From IMG/VR virus record IMGVR_UViG_3300033233_000094, positions 1 to 37,747 of that record: a stretch of DNA of 37,747 nucleotides; one strand, given 5' to 3'. Each line of letters begins with the position of its first letter. Positions within the stretch are counted from its first letter, which is position 1. This DNA comes from a virus. The position numbers and the translations under genes were made by a program. Positions 14,988 to 23,629 of this stretch are shown here, one piece after another. The notes beneath the pieces were generated by a model, which was not told where the DNA came from, made no database searches, and saw only the letters and a program-made list of their open reading frames with translations.

Positions 14988-17111
14988 TTACATTAGTCCA
15001 TTATAAGAATTTCGCAAGCTATCAGGAATACCAGTAATTGGGGGCTTTTGAAATTCATCGTTCATTATTTCAACCCATATTCCACGGCAATATGGATGGA
15101 ATATATCCTCATTTGTTAGTGGGTCATCTTTGGATAAAACTCTACCATCCATTGCAGCACAGAAGGAGCAAGTGTGGTCATCCAATATCTCACTTCTTTG
15201 TAAAGCATAAACATCATCGTAATATGCTTTTATAGAAACTCGTCGTCCTTGGTTCACGCCTCCTCCTACTATGATAGACGGAGTAATATCTCCCAATGTT
15301 GCAATCTTATCTTTAATTGATTTTCCAATTAGGGCTAACGCTTTTGTCAAAGGAACTTCATCAGCAAATTTCTTTCCTTCTAACACATCTATTATAGCAA
15401 GTTTAGCCACTTTTATCAAATCATTTTCCATTGCATCAACTAAAGCATCTGCCCTATTGGATAAGTTTAACAAATCATCGGCTGGTGTAGCAGGAACAGG
15501 TTTGTGCATTTCGTGAGCAGCAATTTCTTTTCCATAGTCAAACATTTTCTTTAATTGACGATAAACTAACTGCCTATAATCATTTTGATATTTAACATTC
15601 AAATTCAAAACTCTTTGTCTTTTTTCAGATATGTTAGGAGTTGAAAGTATCCTTTGGACTTGAGCAATCAAATCACTTTGAATTTTAGATAAAATTTTTC
15701 TTAATTCCACTCCTATTTCTTTTTCTGACTGTTCCATTGTTCTATGAACATCGTCCCAGCGAACTTTGTTTTCAGCAAAAGTGAGTGCACGAGGCGGATG
15801 CCATTCCTGAAATACTTTTGGCTCTTGTGCAACTTTTGTTTCTTCCTTATCAGTTGGTTTAGGAGTTTCTGGAGTTGGTTGTTCTAAAACTTCTTTCTTT
15901 GCTGGCAAGCCTAACATATCTCTTATATAATCCTCTAATTCAGGTGAAGGAGTTAATATTCCAGCACTTGCTAAACTTTGTAAAGCACTGGCAAATCTAT
16001 CGTAATCAATTCTACCAATCTTTGTAAATTTCAAAGTAGGATAATCTTTAACATTCCAATTCAAATCAACTAATTGCTTAATAGCATAGTTGTTAATAGT
16101 ATCACAAATCTGTTTTGCAATGGCTTGTAAATTATTTTCAAAAGTGGTTGATTGGTCAGTGCTTAAAGCTCTTGAGCCAACATCACGAGAGCCCAAATCC
16201 ATAAACTGGGTCAAAGTTGAAAGCATTATTTCTCTATCATATCTTGCAAGAGTAGGAGCCGGATTAACAACAGTATTACCTCTCATATCAATAAAGCCAA
16301 TATCCCAACCATTAGGCTTGATAAGATAAGCTTTTTCATTTGCCCTCATGTTCTGGAGTATCTCTTTGGCTTTTTCTACATCTAATGGCGTATGGTTTGG
16401 TGGCAATTGAGCATATGGTATTCCAATTCCTTGTCTCTCAATCGCAATAGCATTTATCTTTTCAATGTGCTGTTTGAAATACCAAGCCCGATAAGCAGTT
16501 CGCAAAATAGAAGTGCCTAACCAGTTATCGCCTTCTTTCCTATAAGTGAATATCAATAACTTTTCTATCGGAATTGATGGCTGACTACCATCTGGCAAAA
16601 TTTGAGTAATGCCGGGCTGATGGTCTACTGTTTCCCATTTGTAAATTGAAGTAGGCAATCGAGGAGCAAATTTTTTCCAACCAATATAAGTATTACCTTT
16701 GTATTCAACCTCAGTGAAAACTTTTTCAAAAACCATATGACCAAAAGGAAGCATCAACAAAGCTTGCCTTAAAAAGTCATCCCAAGTAATTGTCATCCCT
16801 TTGAATAAATTATTTTCAATAAATTCAGCTATCTCTTGGTCTTGGGGGTCATCACTTGCTGGTTCAACATAAAATGTGGCTGACCTAATTGGCAATTCAC
16901 AAGCAAGTAAAACAGCTCCCACAACTCCATCTGATTTTCGCATCTTATCATACACTAATAATGCGTTATTCCCTGTTAATTCAGGAACATAATCAGCGTT
17001 GCTTACTTGTCCTGCAAAAATAGCAGTACCTGTTGCTCCAATTTCTTCATCTGGCTTAATTACAGTTTCTTGAAAACTTTTTTTGTTTGAGTTAAAAAAA
17101 GGTATTTGCAT
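14988..17111 (-). CDS. Portal protein fused to Mu gpF-like minor head domain
   Basis: This 707-residue protein has an N-terminal portal part (about 1-420) of the Mu gp29/DUF935 type: DKMRKSDGVVGAVLLACELP, then DDFLRQALLMLPFGHMVFEK and LLIFTYRKEGDNWLGTSILR. After a proline-rich linker at about 420-445 there is a helical region and a gpF/SPP1 gp7-like C-terminus: SEILDDHTCSFCAAMDGRV with Cys648 and Cys651, then FHPYCRGIWVEI with His672 and Cys675. The usual separate portal and minor head genes are here one protein, so twelve copies of each would be present. A promoter lies just upstream at 17137-17166. Confidence 0.8.
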   Translation of the reverse strand: MQIPFFNSNKKSFQETVIKPDEEIGATGTAIFAGQVSNADYVPELTGNNALLVYDKMRKSDGVVGAVLLACELPIRSATFYVEPASDDPQDQEIAEFIENNLFKGMTITWDDFLRQALLMLPFGHMVFEKVFTEVEYKGNTYIGWKKFAPRLPTSIYKWETVDHQPGITQILPDGSQPSIPIEKLLIFTYRKEGDNWLGTSILRTAYRAWYFKQHIEKINAIAIERQGIGIPYAQLPPNHTPLDVEKAKEILQNMRANEKAYLIKPNGWDIGFIDMRGNTVVNPAPTLARYDREIMLSTLTQFMDLGSRDVGSRALSTDQSTTFENNLQAIAKQICDTINNYAIKQLVDLNWNVKDYPTLKFTKIGRIDYDRFASALQSLASAGILTPSPELEDYIRDMLGLPAKKEVLEQPTPETPKPTDKEETKVAQEPKVFQEWHPPRALTFAENKVRWDDVHRTMEQSEKEIGVELRKILSKIQSDLIAQVQRILSTPNISEKRQRVLNLNVKYQNDYRQLVYRQLKKMFDYGKEIAAHEMHKPVPATPADDLLNLSNRADALVDAMENDLIKVAKLAIIDVLEGKKFADEVPLTKALALIGKSIKDKIATLGDITPSIIVGGGVNQGRRVSIKAYYDDVYALQRSEILDDHTCSFCAAMDGRVLSKDDPLTNEDIFHPYCRGIWVEIMNDEFQKPPITGIPDSLRNSYNGLM

Positions 17112-17136
17112 TTTATTGAATAGTTAGATTTAGTTT

Positions 17137-17166
17137 ATTATAAAACAGAATGTTCATAAAAGTCAA
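17137..17166 (-). promoter_or_regulatory. Promoter TTGACT-N18-TATAAT before portal gene
   Basis: TTGACT (17166-17161), an 18-base spacer and TATAAT (17142-17137) lie 26 bases before the portal ATG and just after the terL stop. It is one of a family of similar promoters in this window and would drive the head genes separately from the modification and terminase operon. Confidence 0.6.
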
Positions 17167-17178
17167 ATTTTTTTAGGG

Positions 17179-18786
17179 CTAAAATGGTTTGTCCAGTATA
17201 TTACCAAATTCTGTTTCATCACTACCAGTTGGTTCATCCTTCCAATGACTTGCTACATTATCCGTATCTGATGCAACCATATAACATACTCCTGCTACCG
17301 CATCAGCAACATCTTTGCTACCTTTTGCTGGATGGTCAACTTTCTTCCCTTTAACTAATTCCAACCTGATATATTCATCATACAATGGTTGATAGTAGCA
17401 ACTAACAAATCTATTACTGTGAATCATTTCCTTCATCGTATCATAAGGAGCCATAGTCCTATCAACTGATAAGACCTCTGATTCTATTCCTTTGCTTCTT
17501 AATATTTGAATACTATCAACACTTTGGAATCCATCGTAAGTTACTTTCTTGATATAAAATCCTCTCGCTTGTAAATCATAAATCAAAGACCTAACATCGC
17601 TAAATCTTACTTCCCCTTCTGGTGGAGCAGAGATTTTAACAATATAATCAATAGCAACTTTTGGTTTTAATTCTCCCTCGCTTTCATCGTAGCCATTGAG
17701 ATGCCCCATAGCAAATCCGCAAGCATCGTGCTTATAGCCCAAATCAATGTGAATATAGTAATTGACCCCAGGCAATCCTCTGAAAGAACTTTTTAATCGA
17801 CCATTTTCTTCTGGATAGTCCAAGGTCATACAATCTTTTATCCTTTCAGCATCCCTATCGTATGGTTGTAAAACTAAACTTGGCATTGCCCCAAAGTCCC
17901 GCATAAATTTTTCAGGATTTAATTCCGCAACAGTTTTGAAATCATTTGGCACTACCCACTTTTCTGTTCCCGTATCAAAAACAAAAGTTTCTGGACTCAT
18001 TCTATCCCTATCTTTTACTTCCCAAGTTTTATACTTTGAGGAATAAATGTTTGGATTATCTTTTACTTTTTCGTAATGCGAAGTAATAAAATCATCAACA
18101 TATCTTGGTGCTGAAATAACAAAGATAAAACCTTTATTCCCAAAGCGAGAGACGATTCTGTTTTTCATTGTGTTGTAAATGTTCTCGGCAATGCTATGAT
18201 TTTCTGTATCCACATACCAAGCTGCTTCATCTAAGACGCCACAAATCACGTTCATCCCAATTGGCATCGTTTCTTGTGAATTACCCGAGTATAAAGAAAC
18301 GCCTTTTTCAAATCTAATTTCTGTTTGGAGCACTTCTGGGTTGAATTGCATAAACCAAGGACTATTCTTTATCATTGTTTTCAAGCCAGCAAAGATAACA
18401 TTTTTAGCTTGTGTTCCAGTGGTACCCATATTCACTACGGCTATTGGCTTATCATTAGTAATGCCGAAATACTTGTGCGGGTTTTTTAAGCAAAGCAAGT
18501 AATGAACAAACCATAAGCTGATAGTTGAAGCTAAAAAGGATTTACCAGAGCCAATACCCCACAATGCTACTCCTTCATTATACCTGCCTTCTACAATACC
18601 TTTGATTATCTTTTCTCCTTCTTCCCTTACTTTTTGATAAACATCATCTTTAACGCCAAGGACTTTATCAATAAACTCACCATACGACAAATAAGGCATT
18701 TTGTTATACTGCGGATTTTCTAAAAAGAAAAGCAATTGCTTCTTATTCTCCTGATTTAGATTGTTCAATACTTCGTCTAAGGGCAT
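17179..18786 (-). CDS. terL: Terminase large subunit
   Basis: ATG at 18786 (MPLDEVLNNLN) is preferred to a TTG ten codons earlier; this gives 535 residues. Walker A is GIGSGKS (77-83), the Walker B region is ICGVLDEAAW with Asp186-Glu187, and the nuclease domain has IHIDLGYKHDACG (Asp348), VTYDGF (Asp418) and KDVADAVAG (Asp495). This ATPase-nuclease drives DNA into the prohead through the portal and cuts the concatemer. It overlaps the end of the DpdA-like gene by 44 bases, so the two are translationally coupled. No separate small terminase gene is seen; the C-terminal domain of the upstream protein is the candidate. Confidence 0.9.
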   Translation of the reverse strand: MPLDEVLNNLNQENKKQLLFFLENPQYNKMPYLSYGEFIDKVLGVKDDVYQKVREEGEKIIKGIVEGRYNEGVALWGIGSGKSFLASTISLWFVHYLLCLKNPHKYFGITNDKPIAVVNMGTTGTQAKNVIFAGLKTMIKNSPWFMQFNPEVLQTEIRFEKGVSLYSGNSQETMPIGMNVICGVLDEAAWYVDTENHSIAENIYNTMKNRIVSRFGNKGFIFVISAPRYVDDFITSHYEKVKDNPNIYSSKYKTWEVKDRDRMSPETFVFDTGTEKWVVPNDFKTVAELNPEKFMRDFGAMPSLVLQPYDRDAERIKDCMTLDYPEENGRLKSSFRGLPGVNYYIHIDLGYKHDACGFAMGHLNGYDESEGELKPKVAIDYIVKISAPPEGEVRFSDVRSLIYDLQARGFYIKKVTYDGFQSVDSIQILRSKGIESEVLSVDRTMAPYDTMKEMIHSNRFVSCYYQPLYDEYIRLELVKGKKVDHPAKGSKDVADAVAGVCYMVASDTDNVASHWKDEPTGSDETEFGNILDKPF

Positions 18787-20278
18787 AGATAAGTTGCTGC
18801 TTAGTATTTTCGTCAAAAGTGTTGTTTATCTCTTCTGCTGTTTGCACTATTGTATTACTGATGTTAATTTCAGGTTTTCTTAAAGCCATTATGGCTAACA
18901 ACCTGCTTGAAATGTTGTTGATTAAAGTTGTCAAATTTTTATCTTGTAGGCCTCCATCAGCAGATTCGTAAATCAAGTTTTTTGCTGCCCTTACAATATC
19001 TGCTTTGATTATTTCGTTGAGCATTTCTAACACCTTATCCGAATCATTAACATTAAAATCTTTAACAGATTCTATAATGCTATTATAAAATTCTTTTGGG
19101 TCATAATCCTCTCCCAAGGAGCTTTTGGCATAATCCTTATCTGGGAATAAAACTGATAAGGCAGCATATTTGCCTGTCTTGAAGTGAGCTAATCCTGTTT
19201 TAGCCCACTCCCTTTGCCGTTCTTTTCTTTTTTCTTCTATTTCTGGATTATTCTTTAGTATCTCTTGGATTTTGCCTTTATTCTGTTCAAAGCCATTGAG
19301 CTCCTGACCCTCTGCTTCATTTGGATTTTCATTTACTTCATTCGGCATAGTTTCGTTATTACTTAATGGCTCTTCTGATGGTTGAGGCGGGGCTTGAGTT
19401 TGGTTTTGGGCTTGCAATTCCTCGGCATCTACTGGGTCCCAGTATCGCATACCTAATGCTTCATACCGCTGGTTCAAGACCCTGTTCATTTCTAATATAG
19501 CTTTGATATTGGCTTTATTCCTTTCTTTCCAGCCCCTGTCATCTATGACCTTGTTATAATCCACTCCCATTTCTTCCAGCTTGGACTTATATCTAAATAA
19601 TTGCTTATCGTGATAACTAAGAGTTTGGACCATAAACCTATTGTTATCTGGTATCCAAACTACCCCTGTTTTACCGCCGTGCAACCAATCAGTTGAATCA
19701 GTTGAATATACGGGATATTTAGCCAAGAAATGATACGCTGTAAATCCATAAATATGATACCTGGTTTTGTATTCCTTGGCAATACTTATGGCTTTCATCA
19801 GGTTCCTTTCTATCAATGACCTATCAGCATGCTCTCCTGCGATAGCCCCAATAGCCACATAATTGTGAGTTCGGCATAATTCTGTCAAATAATCCCAATC
19901 GTTCATCGTTATGTGATAAACAGCGACTGGTTTTAATCCTTGCTCCTCCATTATGGCAAGATTTCTTTTTGTATTTTCAGGGCTATCCTTATCATCCAAG
20001 GCAGAATAGGCGGTTAATACTGATTCGTTGAATTTGACAAAGTTGATATACGACTGCAAATCTATTGTGACTCCCTGCATATGGGCAGTAAATGCTCCAC
20101 AATCTAAGTAAATATGCAGTTTATTATAATCTATCCTTTCTGAAGCCAACCAATGTTTTATATCCTTAATCCCATATTCTTTTAAGTAATAATACGACAT
20201 TAAAACATTAGTAGCACCAGCATCTACCAAAAGATGAAGCATGCTTGGATTTTCAGCCCCTGCAAAATACAACTTCAT
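18743..20278 (-). CDS. dpdA: DpdA-like DNA guanine transglycosylase fused to putative small terminase
   Basis: This is a 511-residue protein. Residues 1-285 match the phage DpdA/TGT-like fold: HIYLDCGAFTAHM (Asp59, like the DSGGF of TGT), YSALDDKDSPENT, AIGAIAGEHADRS (142-153, like the GLAxGE loop) and YSTDSTDWLHGGKTG (Asp194/Asp197, the usual DpdA DST motif). DpdA swaps guanine in DNA for a 7-deazaguanine. After a linker rich in P, Q, N and E (290-330), residues 335-511 are helical (KRKERQREWAKTGLAHFKTG, then KADIVRAAKNLIYESADGG) and sit where a small terminase belongs. The terminase call is by position and helical content only. Confidence 0.7.
   Translation of the reverse strand: MKLYFAGAENPSMLHLLVDAGATNVLMSYYYLKEYGIKDIKHWLASERIDYNKLHIYLDCGAFTAHMQGVTIDLQSYINFVKFNESVLTAYSALDDKDSPENTKRNLAIMEEQGLKPVAVYHITMNDWDYLTELCRTHNYVAIGAIAGEHADRSLIERNLMKAISIAKEYKTRYHIYGFTAYHFLAKYPVYSTDSTDWLHGGKTGVVWIPDNNRFMVQTLSYHDKQLFRYKSKLEEMGVDYNKVIDDRGWKERNKANIKAILEMNRVLNQRYEALGMRYWDPVDAEELQAQNQTQAPPQPSEEPLSNNETMPNEVNENPNEAEGQELNGFEQNKGKIQEILKNNPEIEEKRKERQREWAKTGLAHFKTGKYAALSVLFPDKDYAKSSLGEDYDPKEFYNSIIESVKDFNVNDSDKVLEMLNEIIKADIVRAAKNLIYESADGGLQDKNLTTLINNISSRLLAIMALRKPEINISNTIVQTAEEINNTFDENTKQQLIYALRRSIEQSKSGE
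19346..19348 (-). other. Possible internal start for separate small terminase
   Basis: An in-frame ATG (Met311, MPNEVNENPNEAEG) lies at the linker between the DpdA and C-terminal domains. It follows CGAAACT, matching the AACTATG context used by many starts here. A 201-residue C-terminal protein could be made from it in addition to the full-length fusion. Confidence 0.4.
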
Positions 20279-20285
20279 AATGGTA

Positions 20286-21056
20286 TTATAAAATCTTTAT
20301 GCCTGCTTTTTCTAAAGCACTAAAAGTTTCTTTTATTCTTTTTTCTGAGTAATGGGAGAAATCTTTTTTATCCCAAGCCTCTTTCATCTTTTTAATACTA
20401 TCTTGGGCATATAAGTTTTCTTCCCCATAAGGCGGATATTCATATTCCTCTGATAAGCCATTGTTGGTCAATGCTACCCATCTCTTGAAACAGGTTCCGC
20501 ACTTACCACAAGGTTTACCAGCTTCACCATCATAGCAAGAACTTGTTTTTAACAATTGTTCTGGAGTTATTCCATTTTCTAAAGCCCATTTCACTATCTC
20601 TGTTTTAGTCATATTAGCAAAAGGAGTTTCTACTACTGTTTCTGGTCTCAAAATATCAAAAACATAAGTAAGTAATCCACTGCTTAAATGATAAAATTCA
20701 GGAGTTTTATCTCTTTCTCTGGCAAATTTATGCATCTCCCCATCTAATGCACAAATCCAAACCCTATCGCCAAAAGAAGCCCCTATAACTGCTAACAAAA
20801 GATTTCTACCAGGAATAATCCAATGGTTTATATCTGGCACATTATTAAATTCTGGCCTGAGTAAATCAATGTGAATTTTTTTAACCTCGTTGGCAAATTC
20901 AAAACTATCAATTGATGCTTCTTCCTTTTTGGCATACGGCTGTCCCAAATCTACCCAAACAGGAACTGGCTCGTATCCCATTTTTTTAGCGTAATAATAT
21001 GCTACATAGCTATCAAGACCACCACTGGTCATGATAACAACTTTTTGTTTATTCAT
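20286..21056 (-). CDS. queC: 7-cyano-7-deazaguanine (preQ0) synthase
   Basis: This 256-residue PP-loop enzyme has SGGLDS at 11-16 and four cysteines for the zinc site at 174, 183, 186 and 189 (SSCYDGEAGKPCGKCGTC). QueC converts 7-carboxy-7-deazaguanine, ammonia and ATP to preQ0. It overlaps the PRT-HAD gene by eight bases and stops seven bases before the DpdA-like gene, so the product preQ0 is made next to the enzyme predicted to insert it. Length and motifs match stand-alone QueC; there is no fused amidotransferase. Confidence 0.92.
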   Translation of the reverse strand: MNKQKVVIMTSGGLDSYVAYYYAKKMGYEPVPVWVDLGQPYAKKEEASIDSFEFANEVKKIHIDLLRPEFNNVPDINHWIIPGRNLLLAVIGASFGDRVWICALDGEMHKFARERDKTPEFYHLSSGLLTYVFDILRPETVVETPFANMTKTEIVKWALENGITPEQLLKTSSCYDGEAGKPCGKCGTCFKRWVALTNNGLSEEYEYPPYGEENLYAQDSIKKMKEAWDKKDFSHYSEKRIKETFSALEKAGIKIL

Positions 21057-21846
21057 GTTTATTATTATTATTTAATACAATTATTTTAACTTTATCTCCA
21101 CACAATTTTTGTAATTCATCGGCTATCCACTTATCACTTTCGTAATAAGTTTTAATCCCATAATGCATAAGGAACCCGTATTTTACTTTTGGTATATTTT
21201 CATACCCCTCATAAAATCTTGAAAATACTATTTTATTGTTAATACCATTTTTGCGAAGCCACTTTATCGTGTACCAACTATCCTCTAATGGACGGCCGGT
21301 TATGATTAAAGCATTTGGCTCTGGTCTAAACAATACGGGCAGTGTCAACCTTCTCAAAACACGATACCAGTTAAAATGCTTGATAAAAAATAATTCCCAC
21401 TTTTGAGGGTCAGGGCAAATTACCCCATCTAAATCATAAGCAACATCAAACTGTGTTTTGTAATCGCTTAATTCATATTCTGTGATTTGCCAGTCCGTGG
21501 TAGCCAGAATACAATAATCAGCCAACTTCGCATTTTCTGGGTCAGCAAATAAAACAAGCAACTGACTATTAGGATATTTCTTTTTAATTAAATCCCAAGT
21601 ATGGCCTGTTCTAATCGTGTTATCTACAAACAAAATTTTAGCATTTTTAGGAATCTTGGGAATTATATCAATTTTTTCTGTCACTTTATCAACAATAATA
21701 AAGCCCAAAGGCGTATCTTTTTTTAGTGAAAGCATTACCGCTGGGATAACCCCATCTCTGGCAATACCCACAATATAATCGTAATCTGGCAATTTTACAG
21801 AATCTAATAATTCATCGATTTGTTTATAAGATAAAATGTTTCTCAT
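21049..21846 (-). CDS. Phosphoribosyltransferase fused to HAD-like phosphatase domain
   Basis: This 265-residue protein has a type I phosphoribosyltransferase N-terminal half (VGIARDGVIPAVMLS, then the PRPP loop ILFVDNTIRTG at 71-81). Its C-terminal half is HAD-like (VAYDLDGVICPD with Asp138 and Asp140, ITGRP at 182-186). Such enzymes join or split base and PRPP, and dephosphorylate nucleotides. It lies between folE and queC in one operon, overlapping queC, which suggests a job in 7-deazaguanine or guanine base supply. The substrate is not known. A base-to-nucleotide step or guanine recycling after transglycosylation are both possible. Confidence 0.75.
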   Translation of the reverse strand: MRNILSYKQIDELLDSVKLPDYDYIVGIARDGVIPAVMLSLKKDTPLGFIIVDKVTEKIDIIPKIPKNAKILFVDNTIRTGHTWDLIKKKYPNSQLLVLFADPENAKLADYCILATTDWQITEYELSDYKTQFDVAYDLDGVICPDPQKWELFFIKHFNWYRVLRRLTLPVLFRPEPNALIITGRPLEDSWYTIKWLRKNGINNKIVFSRFYEGYENIPKVKYGFLMHYGIKTYYESDKWIADELQKLCGDKVKIIVLNNNNKHE

Positions 21847-21855
21847 AGTAGTGTG

Positions 21856-22422
21856 TTAAAATTCTTTTATCATTGATAAAAATTCTTCCTTTGTTTTAGC
21901 ATTATCTCTAAAAATTCCTCTTACTTCACTGGTAGTCATTTCGGCATCATGCTTTTTTACCCCTCTCATTTCTTTGCACAAATGTCTTGCCTTCATAACC
22001 AAAGCAATGCCTAATGGCTGAACTTCTTTTTCAATTGCATCAACTATTTCTTTGGTTAATCTTTCTTGGATTTGTAATTTAGCAGAATAATAATCTACTA
22101 TTCTTGCTATTTTACTAAGTCCCATTATTTTCTTATCAGGAATATAAGCGAAATAATATTCGCCAAAGAAAGGCAACATATGATGTTCGCAGAAAGAATA
22201 AAAATAACCTTTATCAATTACCATTTGGTCATATTTTATTCCATCAGCCCCATTTTCAAAAATTGTAATTTTAGGCTTTTGCGATTCATCATATCCTCTA
22301 AACAATTCCTGATACATATCTGCTATCCTGCGAGGAGTTTCTTTTAATCCCTCCCTATCAGGATTTTCTCCTATTTCTGAAAGGAGTGTTCTGACTATTT
22401 CTTTGATTTTATCTTTATTCAT
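21856..22422 (-). CDS. folE: GTP cyclohydrolase I
   Basis: This 188-residue protein contains NPDREGLKETPRRIADMY, YSFCEHHMLPFFGE (Cys78, His80, His81) and KARHLCKEMRG (His147, Cys149), the zinc and active-site signatures of FolE. It makes dihydroneopterin triphosphate from GTP, the first step toward preQ0. Length is normal for the family. It lies between queE and the PRT-HAD gene, with gaps of about ten bases. Confidence 0.93.
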   Translation of the reverse strand: MNKDKIKEIVRTLLSEIGENPDREGLKETPRRIADMYQELFRGYDESQKPKITIFENGADGIKYDQMVIDKGYFYSFCEHHMLPFFGEYYFAYIPDKKIMGLSKIARIVDYYSAKLQIQERLTKEIVDAIEKEVQPLGIALVMKARHLCKEMRGVKKHDAEMTTSEVRGIFRDNAKTKEEFLSMIKEF

Positions 22423-22437
22423 AAGTATTGTGTTAAG

Positions 22438-23088
22438 TTATATTTTTTTCTTTTTGCCAAAGATAAAAAATTGTAATCTTGGTGAAAATCTAATGTTGTG
22501 TTCTGTGCAATACCACCAAACTTTCTTCAAAATCATTTTATCTCTTTTGTCATAAAAAGTCAAAGGCATTAAAATCGTGGCATATTTAATCATATCAACC
22601 CCTTCTTTTTTCAAATCCGTCACAACTTTAATATCATAAATATCTTTACTATAACCACTGAATAATCCACTAACTTTTTCAGCAGTAGCCAATTCCTTTG
22701 GGGAACAAGCAACATAATTAAATGTTCTAAATAACTGTTGAACATTTTTACTGTTAATCAAATCTCCATTCGTTTCAAGATGAAATATTTTATCTTTAAC
22801 CTGACTTCTAATTTCTCTAATAGCATTAAATTGAAGTAATGGTTCCCCTCCTGTAAAGCAAATATTCTTTAACTTTGATTTTTTAATTATCTTAACAATT
22901 TTTTCTATTGGATAAGGCTTGTAATTTGTCCAAGAATACTTAGTATCACAAAACCAACATCGTCTATTGCACCCTCCTAATCTGATAAAAAGCATTGGCG
23001 TTCCAGCGTATCTACCTTCTCCCTGCAACGATTCAAAAATCTCAACTATGTTAATAGTTTTCTTCTGCACTTGATTTTGAAGTTTCAT
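22438..23088 (-). CDS. queE: 7-carboxy-7-deazaguanine synthase (radical SAM)
   Basis: This 216-residue protein has IFESLQGEGRYAG, then GGCNRRCWFCDTK with Cys40, Cys44 and Cys47 (CX3CX2C, the radical SAM cluster motif), and CFTGGEPLLQ at 77-86. QueE converts 6-carboxytetrahydropterin to 7-carboxy-7-deazaguanine. The ATG at 23088 overlaps the queD end by 38 bases, and no other in-frame start precedes the conserved part. The terminal KKKKI tail is unusual but short. Confidence 0.9.
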   Translation of the reverse strand: MKLQNQVQKKTINIVEIFESLQGEGRYAGTPMLFIRLGGCNRRCWFCDTKYSWTNYKPYPIEKIVKIIKKSKLKNICFTGGEPLLQFNAIREIRSQVKDKIFHLETNGDLINSKNVQQLFRTFNYVACSPKELATAEKVSGLFSGYSKDIYDIKVVTDLKKEGVDMIKYATILMPLTFYDKRDKMILKKVWWYCTEHNIRFSPRLQFFIFGKKKKI

Positions 23089-23404
23089 ACAATTTTATCT
23101 TTTTAATTGTAATGCCTTGTGGCAATGAACCGACCAATTCATCGTGCATCCATTTTATTAAATTTTCAGCAGTAGGAACTTCAAGAATATCATTTAATGA
23201 AGTATGGTCTAATCTATCTATAATCTTTGTTTTAACAATATCAGATAAAATGCCAAAATCTAATACCATTCCAGTGTTTTCATCTACTGGTCCCTCTACT
23301 GATACTTCTAACTTATAAGAATGTCCGTGTAAATTGTGGCACTTGCCTTCGTAATTTGGCAAATGATGTGCCGATTCAAATTCAAAGTATTTAGTTATAA
23401 TCAT
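23051..23404 (-). CDS. queD: 6-carboxytetrahydropterin synthase
   Basis: This 117-residue protein has FESAHHLPNYEGKCHNLHGH with metal-binding His13/14, His26 and His28 and catalytic Cys22. It continues with LDHTSLND and a C-terminal KLYETSKSSAE, all typical of QueD. It converts dihydroneopterin triphosphate to 6-carboxytetrahydropterin. It is the first gene of the tight que group and overlaps queE. The length matches the family. Confidence 0.93.
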   Translation of the reverse strand: MIITKYFEFESAHHLPNYEGKCHNLHGHSYKLEVSVEGPVDENTGMVLDFGILSDIVKTKIIDRLDHTSLNDILEVPTAENLIKWMHDELVGSLPQGITIKKIKLYETSKSSAEENY

Positions 23405-23408
23405 ATTA

Positions 23409-23621
23409 TTAAATTTTAGTTTTTAATTCATCTATTTTCTTTTGGTATTCCGCCTCCTTCTCAGGAGTTCTTCCTACCAAAGCATATCCTATGACTGCAA
23501 GTAAACCAAACAGAAACCCAAGGATGAATGCAAGACCTTTATCTCTCCCCTTGCTTTCGGCTATCTTATAACACCAATAGCCATATGCAAGAGCTATTAT
23601 AATGTAAAATGTAGAAGGCAT
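23409..23621 (-). CDS. Small two-helix membrane protein
   Basis: ATG at 23621 (MPSTFYIIIALAYGYW) is preferred over an upstream start that would overlap the previous gene. The 70-residue product has two hydrophobic segments (about 4-19 and 30-49, FILGFLFGLLAVIGYALVG) separated by ESKGRDKG, then a charged helix (EKEAEYQKKIDELK). The shape is like common small inner membrane proteins and some holins. It ends four bases before the queD start. No specific family is recognised. Confidence 0.6.
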   Translation of the reverse strand: MPSTFYIIIALAYGYWCYKIAESKGRDKGLAFILGFLFGLLAVIGYALVGRTPEKEAEYQKKIDELKTKI

Positions 23622-23629
23622 ATTTTTAA

